A stretch of DNA of 25,691 nucleotides. Source: CAZIRO01 sp964541595. Lineage in GTDB: Bacteria > Acidobacteriota > HRBIN11. Positions 21,572-25,691 of this stretch are shown piece after piece (the first letter of the stretch is position 1; each line of letters begins with the position of its first letter). A model generated the notes under the pieces. That model was not told the DNA's origin and made no database searches. It saw only the letters and a program-made list of their open reading frames with translations. The position numbers were made by a program, and so were the translations under genes. The stretch covers positions 1 to 25,691 of the forward strand of contig CAZIRO010000017.1 in assembly GCA_964541595.1 (NCBI GenBank), given 5' to 3'.

Positions 21572-22354
21572 TTACGCCTGCGCCGCCAGGAGATCGGGGA
21601 GCGCCGTGATCGACGGGATCTGAAAATCGGGCCGTTCACCGGTATCCGTATGGCTGAGTACCGGATCACGCCGGATGAGTACGCCGCGCAATCCGAGCCG
21701 TTGCGCCGGCAGGATGTCTTTTTCCAGGTCATCTCCGACCATCCATGCGGGGCCGGTAAAATCGCCTATAGAACGCAGTGCCATCTGAAAGAATACGGGA
21801 TTCGGTTTTCCGAACACCATCTCACAGGACCGGCGGCTGGCGTATTCCAGTGCGACCACGAAGGCACCGGCGTCCATTCGATAGCCGTCCGGCGCCTTCC
21901 AGAGGCGGTTCTTCTGCAGTGCGATCAACCGGGCACCCTGCAACAGTGCACGCAGCGCCTGGTTCAGGATCGCAATATGCCAGGTGTCTCCCATATCACC
22001 CACGAGCACGAAGTCCGCCGGCGGTGTCTGTACCAGCGGTATGGACGCCAGATCGGGGCGCAGATCCGGGTGGACGAGCGCGAGCACCCCGTGTTGCAGC
22101 GACCGGGTACGCAGCCATTCATAGGCAGCGCGCACCGGGGTGAACATCCACCCGGCGTCGATCGGCAGTCCGGTATGTGCGAACCGTTGCAATAACTGGG
22201 CGCGACTGCGCATTGTCGTATTGGAAACGAACCGGATCTGCCACCCCCGGTCGAGCAATGTCCGTACCACCGCCGCCGCACCCGGAATCCATCGGTCACC
22301 CTCAAAGAGTGTTCCGTCCAGATCGAGCAGTATTGCACCGCGCATGGCCCTCAT
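21572..22354 (-). CDS. HAD-superfamily (IIA, NagD-like) hydrolase
   Basis: Probable Mg-dependent phosphatase on a small phosphorylated metabolite; 260 residues. The four HAD motifs are present in order: DLDGTLFEG (nucleophile Asp11, acid Asp13), FVSNTTMRS, the lysine of FGKPNPVFF, and MVGDDLEKDI. The cap between motifs II and III (about 70-165) is of the alpha/beta C2 type seen in NagD, AraL and HDHD2-like proteins, hence the IIA class. The substrate cannot be told. Its ATG overlaps the xseB stop by 4 nt (ATGA); an alternative ATG three codons later (22345) has GAGGG too close. It is the last member of the ybdK-xseA-xseB group, separated by 121 nt from the sigma-54 activator. Confidence 0.88.
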   Translation of the reverse strand: MRAMRGAILLDLDGTLFEGDRWIPGAAAVVRTLLDRGWQIRFVSNTTMRSRAQLLQRFAHTGLPIDAGWMFTPVRAAYEWLRTRSLQHGVLALVHPDLRPDLASIPLVQTPPADFVLVGDMGDTWHIAILNQALRALLQGARLIALQKNRLWKAPDGYRMDAGAFVVALEYASRRSCEMVFGKPNPVFFQMALRSIGDFTGPAWMVGDDLEKDILPAQRLGLRGVLIRRDPVLSHTDTGERPDFQIPSITALPDLLAAQA

Positions 22355-22560
22355 CGCTCGCTGGTTTCGGCGGATTCCAGTTGCTGAATACGTTCACGTG
22401 CCTCGCGTAACTTGCGCTCACAGAATTCTGACAGCCGTTTGCCCTCTTCGTACAGACGCACCATTTCTTCCAGCGGAAGATCGGCGTTCTCGAGTTGCTC
22501 CACGATCTGTTTCAAACGTTGCAGCGCGGATTCAAATGTCAGGGGTTGCTGATCGGTCAT
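22351..22560 (-). CDS. xseB: Exodeoxyribonuclease VII small subunit
   Basis: Small subunit of ExoVII, which degrades single-stranded DNA in both directions to oligonucleotides; several XseB copies bind one XseA. The product has 69 residues, the usual size, with the two-helix signature LTFESALQRLKQIVEQLENADLPLEEMVRLYEEGKRLSEFCERKL. The ATG has an excellent GAGGAGG site at 6-nt spacing and lies inside the 3' end of xseA (29-nt overlap). Its stop overlaps the HAD hydrolase start by 4 nt. Confidence 0.96.
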   Translation of the reverse strand: MTDQQPLTFESALQRLKQIVEQLENADLPLEEMVRLYEEGKRLSEFCERKLREARERIQQLESAETSER

Positions 22561-24223
22561 CCCGTGCCTCCTCAAAGGGGTATACGCCGTCCACCGTCGT
22601 TCGGATGCGTCCGTCCGGCAGGATCACGTCCATACGGTCGCCCACCCGGACGTCCCACACGCTGCGGATCGGCTGGCCGTCCGGGGTGCGGCAGTCGAGC
22701 AGACGTGCACGCAGGTGACGCAATTGTCGATCCACGTCCTGCCAGGTTTGCCACTGGACGGTCCACGCGTGTGCTGCCGAACGGTGCAGTCGATCCTGCC
22801 AGAATCGGAACGTCTCTTCCGCGTGGCGAACCGCCGTATGGATGCGCTGAAGGTTGCACCGCGCATCGAGTTGCGTCCAGGCGTTCCGCCGTGCGTGGAG
22901 GTGCTGGTGTATGAGATGTCGCAGGTGGACCCGCAGATCGCGCACCCGTTCCATGTGCATCGTATATTTTGCGTACAGTTGCGCCGGTGATAGCCGTTGA
23001 CGCAGTTGATGAACCGTGTGTTCCGTTTCCTGCAGTCGTCGGCGCGTGCGTTCCCCGAGGGATACACTGAGATCCGCGATCCACTGGACCCATCGGTTGC
23101 ATCGCAGTTCGATGAGTTGCGCTGCCCGGGTCCAGCCGGTTTGATGGTAGGCATGTTCCTTGTGGAGTAAACAGTTGTGAATGCTGCGGTCCAGACGGTC
23201 ACAGAAAACCTGCCATTCGTCGATCCGCCGTCGCCGTTGCTGGACGATCAACTGTGCGGCCTGCGTCGGTGTGGATGCGCGAAGATCGGCCACCAGATCG
23301 CTGATCGTCATGTCTTTTTCATGCCCGACAGCGGAAATGACGACTTTACCGCAGTCTTCGGATACCGCACGGATCCGCCGCGCCAGATCGGGATCGTTGA
23401 ACGCCCAGAGGTCCTCCAGCGCGCCGCCGCCGCGACCAATGATGATCACCTCGACGTCCGGATGCTGGCTCAATCGTTCCAGTCCACGGATCAGTTGCGG
23501 TACCGCCGCTTCTCCCTGAACCTGAGAATGGGCGAGAATGACCCGCAGGGTGGTGGCGCCGTCGGTCAATCCGTACGCCTGACAGAAAGTGTATAATTCC
23601 TGCCCACTCGCGGGCGGCAGGACCTCCAGCACAATCCCGGTTTCACCGTGATTGTGCAGCGTTTTCAGAATATCCCGCACGGCGGCGCCGTCCAGTGACG
23701 TGACCACGCCCACCGTTTGAATCCATGCCGGCAGTGGCCGTTTCCGGTCCGACGCAAACAGCCCTTCGCGTTCCAGTGCATCGCGAATCCGGACGAATTC
23801 GAGATGTAAGCGTCCGGCGCCTTCCGGGATGACCTGACGGACGCGGAACCGGCATACACCCCGGGGACCGTAGAACGTGACTGTTCCGTAAAAGAAATAC
23901 GCCTGTCCGTCCTGCAACGGAACCTGGAGACGTGCCCGATCTTCGGGAAAAACGATGGCCTCGATCTGGGCGTCCGGGTCTTTGATCGTGAAGAACATGA
24001 ACCGTTCGTTCCAGACTTTGCAGTTCGAGACTTCCCCCTGGACCCAGATGGCGTGAAACCGTTCCTGCAGCAGCGTGTCCAGCGCTTCGGTCAACTCACG
24101 TACTGACCATACGTGCACATCCGGCGGCGGCACATCCGGCAGGTGCGTCCGTTCGGCGGGTTGCGACGCGAGGTGTTCCGGAATCGGTGCGAACAGTGCC
24201 TCGATATCGTCCCATTGTCCCAT
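22532..24223 (-). CDS. xseA: Exodeoxyribonuclease VII large subunit
   Basis: Catalytic subunit of ExoVII; 563 residues, against about 400-460 in most homologues. After a 37-residue extension comes the OB-fold DNA-binding domain (VWSVRELTEALDTLL, AIWVQGEVSNCK, FMFFTIKD, GTVTFYGPRGVCRFRV). The catalytic core follows: LPAWIQTVGVVTSLDGAAVRDIL, EVIIIGRGGGALEDLWAFNDPDLARRI, VVISAVGHEKDMTISDLVADLRASTPTQAAQLI. A long coiled-coil tail and a C-terminal beta segment (VGDRMDVILPDGRIRTTVDGVYPF) complete it. About 30 extra residues (roughly 199-228) interrupt the region between the VTS motif and VQGE. GGGGAG lies 9 nt before the ATG, 29 nt after the ybdK-like gene. Confidence 0.95.
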   Translation of the reverse strand: MGQWDDIEALFAPIPEHLASQPAERTHLPDVPPPDVHVWSVRELTEALDTLLQERFHAIWVQGEVSNCKVWNERFMFFTIKDPDAQIEAIVFPEDRARLQVPLQDGQAYFFYGTVTFYGPRGVCRFRVRQVIPEGAGRLHLEFVRIRDALEREGLFASDRKRPLPAWIQTVGVVTSLDGAAVRDILKTLHNHGETGIVLEVLPPASGQELYTFCQAYGLTDGATTLRVILAHSQVQGEAAVPQLIRGLERLSQHPDVEVIIIGRGGGALEDLWAFNDPDLARRIRAVSEDCGKVVISAVGHEKDMTISDLVADLRASTPTQAAQLIVQQRRRRIDEWQVFCDRLDRSIHNCLLHKEHAYHQTGWTRAAQLIELRCNRWVQWIADLSVSLGERTRRRLQETEHTVHQLRQRLSPAQLYAKYTMHMERVRDLRVHLRHLIHQHLHARRNAWTQLDARCNLQRIHTAVRHAEETFRFWQDRLHRSAAHAWTVQWQTWQDVDRQLRHLRARLLDCRTPDGQPIRSVWDVRVGDRMDVILPDGRIRTTVDGVYPFEEARDDRSATPDI

Positions 24224-24252
24224 CGTGCGTGGCTCCCCTTTGAACTGTATAG

Positions 24253-25446
24253 TTATGATACACCATTCCGCTGCACTTGGCGAGCCGCTTCGTGCAGGTC
24301 GTCACGCAGCACCTGCACGAGTCGATCGACGACCGTGCGCAGGTCCCCGCTGTCCCGATACCAGTCGCGCATCTCGTCGGCTGCCGTCGGACGGTCCAGT
24401 CGGGCATACAGATGGGGCCATGCGATATCGGCACCGATCTGTCGTGCGGTCGGGAGAAGCGTGTCCAGGAGTTGCGCCATGGCGTCGCGTACATACACCT
24501 GTGCGGCATTGCGGTCGCAGATCAATCGGGCATCCATACCGAACCGCGCTGCGCGCCATTTGTTTTCCTGCACGATCCACCGGGGCAGATACGTGAGCTG
24601 TTCTCCGGCGTCGTACCGGCGGCCGAGATCGACGACCAGCGTCTGCACGAACGCGGCCATGGCAATGATATCACTCACGCGCGGGATGCTGTCACACACG
24701 CGAATTTCCACCGTGCCGTACAGCGGATGGGGTCGGATGTCCCACCAGATCTCGCGGAACGTTTCAATGCTGCCGGCGGCGATCAACGTGCGGACGAACC
24801 AGACGAATTCGTTCCAGTTGACCGGCGGGTAGGGCAGTCCCGCGGTATTCAGGGATTCAAAGATCTTGGAACGTGTGGATTGCAATCCGGTATCCCGCCC
24901 GATCCAGAACGGAGAACTCGCGGACAGCGCAAGCAGGTGCGGGATATAGGCCATCAATGCGTTGAGGATGGCGATCGCCTGTTCGCCGTTCGGAACGCCG
25001 ATATGGTAATGAATCCCGAAAATGGCCAGACGGCGACAGACCCAACCGTGTCGTTCGACCAGTGCGAGGTAGCGGGGATTCTCGGTGATCGCCTGATCTT
25101 TCCAGTGGGCGAAGGGATGCGTGCCGGCACAGGCGATCGCATATCCGAGACGGTCACAGACGGTCAGCAATTGTTGCATCAGGGTGCAGAGATTCTCCCG
25201 CGCTTCACGAATGGTGCGACAGACGTCCGTATTGATTTCCAGATTGGATCGAATGAGTTCCGGTTTGTAGTGACGATCGTCCTCGATGGCGGCGAGGATC
25301 TGCGGAACGGCCTGGATGAGGTTCCGGGTGGTCGGATCGATGACCTGCAGTTCGACCTCAATGCCCAGCGTGGGTTCCGGGCTTCCCCGGAACTGCAACG
25401 TGGGCGCGATCACCCCGTCATCTGCGGATGGTTTGGACTGGGTCAT
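24253..25446 (-). CDS. ybdK: Carboxylate-amine ligase of the YbdK / GCS2 family
   Basis: ATP-dependent ligase of the glutamate-cysteine-ligase type 2 family; in E. coli YbdK has weak gamma-glutamylcysteine synthetase activity, and the natural substrates of most members are unknown. The 397-residue product shows TLGIEVELQVIDPTTRNL, ELIRSNLEINTDVCRTIREARENL, CAGTHPFAHW, RRLAIFGIHYHIGVPNGEQAIAI, LLALSASSPFWIGRDTGLQSTRSKIFE, REIWWDIRPHPLYGTVEIRVCDSIPRV and ENKWRAARFGMDARLI, covering the whole fold. The start is the ATG beginning MTQSKPS; the ORF reads 23 codons further upstream, overlapping the promoter. The ribosome-binding site is weak. It heads the group with xseA (29 nt downstream). Confidence 0.93.
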   Translation of the reverse strand: MTQSKPSADDGVIAPTLQFRGSPEPTLGIEVELQVIDPTTRNLIQAVPQILAAIEDDRHYKPELIRSNLEINTDVCRTIREARENLCTLMQQLLTVCDRLGYAIACAGTHPFAHWKDQAITENPRYLALVERHGWVCRRLAIFGIHYHIGVPNGEQAIAILNALMAYIPHLLALSASSPFWIGRDTGLQSTRSKIFESLNTAGLPYPPVNWNEFVWFVRTLIAAGSIETFREIWWDIRPHPLYGTVEIRVCDSIPRVSDIIAMAAFVQTLVVDLGRRYDAGEQLTYLPRWIVQENKWRAARFGMDARLICDRNAAQVYVRDAMAQLLDTLLPTARQIGADIAWPHLYARLDRPTAADEMRDWYRDSGDLRTVVDRLVQVLRDDLHEAARQVQRNGVS

Positions 25447-25525
25447 ATGTGAATCCGTTGACTGGGGTCCAATGGGTGTATTTCGGTACAATGTCAAGGC
25501 CGATCCGGCTCGCAATCTTATAGCA

Positions 25526-25554
25526 TTTATACTTCAGGGAGGAAGGTTTTGCAA
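25526..25554 (-). promoter_or_regulatory. Candidate promoter of the ybdK-xseA-xseB-HAD group
   Basis: On the minus strand TTGCAA (25549-25554) and TATAAA (25526-25531) are separated by exactly 17 nt. The leader would be about 70 nt. A perfect TTGACA occurs at 25492-25497 but has no matching -10 box. Confidence 0.5.
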
Positions 25555-25605
25555 GTGGCGGGACTCTGTGATCGGGACAGGAAATGGGACGTCAGAACCC
25601 CAGGA

Positions 25606-25625
25606 GCCACCGGTGTGCCGGTGGC
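25606..25625. repeat. Perfect 8-bp hairpin
   Basis: GCCACCGG and CCGGTGGC flank a TGTG loop, immediately before the short heptanucleotide repeat tract. No T-tract follows on either strand, so it is not a typical intrinsic terminator. Confidence 0.6.
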
Positions 25626-25628
25626 CAC

Positions 25629-25656
25629 CGGTCTCCGGTCCCGGGTGTCGGGTCTC
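25629..25656. repeat. Heptanucleotide repeat, 4 units (second locus)
   Basis: Four contiguous units CGGTCTC, CGGTCCC, GGGTGTC, GGGTCTC match the family of the 24-unit array at 3822-3990, in the same orientation. The two loci are about 21.6 kb apart and both lie in intergenic DNA upstream of operons. The rest of 25555-25691 shows no gene. Confidence 0.8.
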
Positions 25657-25691
25657 AGAAAGACCAGCATCTCATGGGCTGGGGATAGCGC

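Noticed and set aside
24277..25452. 391-codon plus-strand ORF opposite the ybdK-like gene
   Set aside because: The opposite strand encodes a full conserved ligase; this frame has no recognisable motifs or ribosome-binding site and is a high-GC shadow.
25469..25497. Promoter based on the perfect TTGACA at 25492-25497
   Set aside because: The hexamer 17 nt downstream is CATTGG, a poor -10 box; the TTGCAA/TATAAA pair just upstream is better.
1..25691. tRNA, rRNA or tRNA(Sec) genes
   Set aside because: No T-loop GTTCRA motif paired with an acceptor stem, and no rRNA-like stretch, was found by eye in the intergenic regions; a covariance-model search would be more sensitive.

Overview
The window is GC-rich, densely packed chromosomal DNA from a diderm (Gram-negative-type) bacterium. 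The evidence for a diderm is an exported protein ending like an outer-membrane beta-barrel, two exported lytic transglycosylases (one with DUF4124 modules, one MltD-like with LysM) and a WaaE-like glycosyltransferase. A sigma-54 activator, selenocysteine machinery (SelA), the formate dehydrogenase factor FdhD and beta-oxidation enzymes (a FadN-type 3-hydroxyacyl-CoA dehydrogenase and an acyl-CoA dehydrogenase) suggest an anaerobic or facultative organism that uses formate and acyl-CoA chemistry. The phylum cannot be fixed from the sequence alone. I found no rRNA, tRNA, CRISPR array, insertion sequence or phage gene.

Layout. (1) 1-3662, minus strand: outer-membrane protein, then O6-alkylguanine-DNA alkyltransferase overlapping a DUF523(TudS)-DUF1722 protein by 4 nt, a probable terminator, nucleoside diphosphate kinase, and a FadN-type dehydrogenase that runs off the left edge. 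(2) 3663-4216: divergent intergenic region with promoters on both sides and a 24-copy heptanucleotide tandem repeat. (3) 4217-8137, plus strand: a three-gene cell-envelope operon of lytic transglycosylase, TPR-AIM24 fusion protein and MltD-like LysM transglycosylase. (4) 8211-17892, minus strand: fdhD, then a leader with striking interleaved inverted repeats, then acyl-CoA dehydrogenase, an unknown tail-anchored protein, low-molecular-weight tyrosine phosphatase, a cellulose/mannan-synthase-like glycosyltransferase, a beta-propeller (NHL) protein and selA, closely spaced and partly overlapping. A WaaE-like glycosyltransferase follows after a 217-nt gap. (5) 18141-19361, plus: an exported helical-repeat protein of unknown function. 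(6) 19426-25446, minus: ybdK-like carboxylate-amine ligase, xseA, xseB and a HAD phosphatase, then a GAF-sigma54-Fis activator. A promoter lies upstream of ybdK, and the same heptanucleotide repeat recurs at the right edge.

Most genes are recognisable housekeeping or envelope functions. The most unusual signal is non-coding: the 73-nt element at 16827-16899 has three pairs of complementary segments in the order 1-2-3-1'-2'-3', so every helix crosses the others. It sits immediately downstream of a possible -10 box, where the 5' end of the acyl-CoA dehydrogenase operon mRNA would be. It is a candidate pseudoknotted or switching leader RNA. Other leads are the heptanucleotide repeat family, the TPR-AIM24 protein between two peptidoglycan lytic enzymes, the alkyltransferase/TudS-DUF1722 pair, and a long insertion in XseA.
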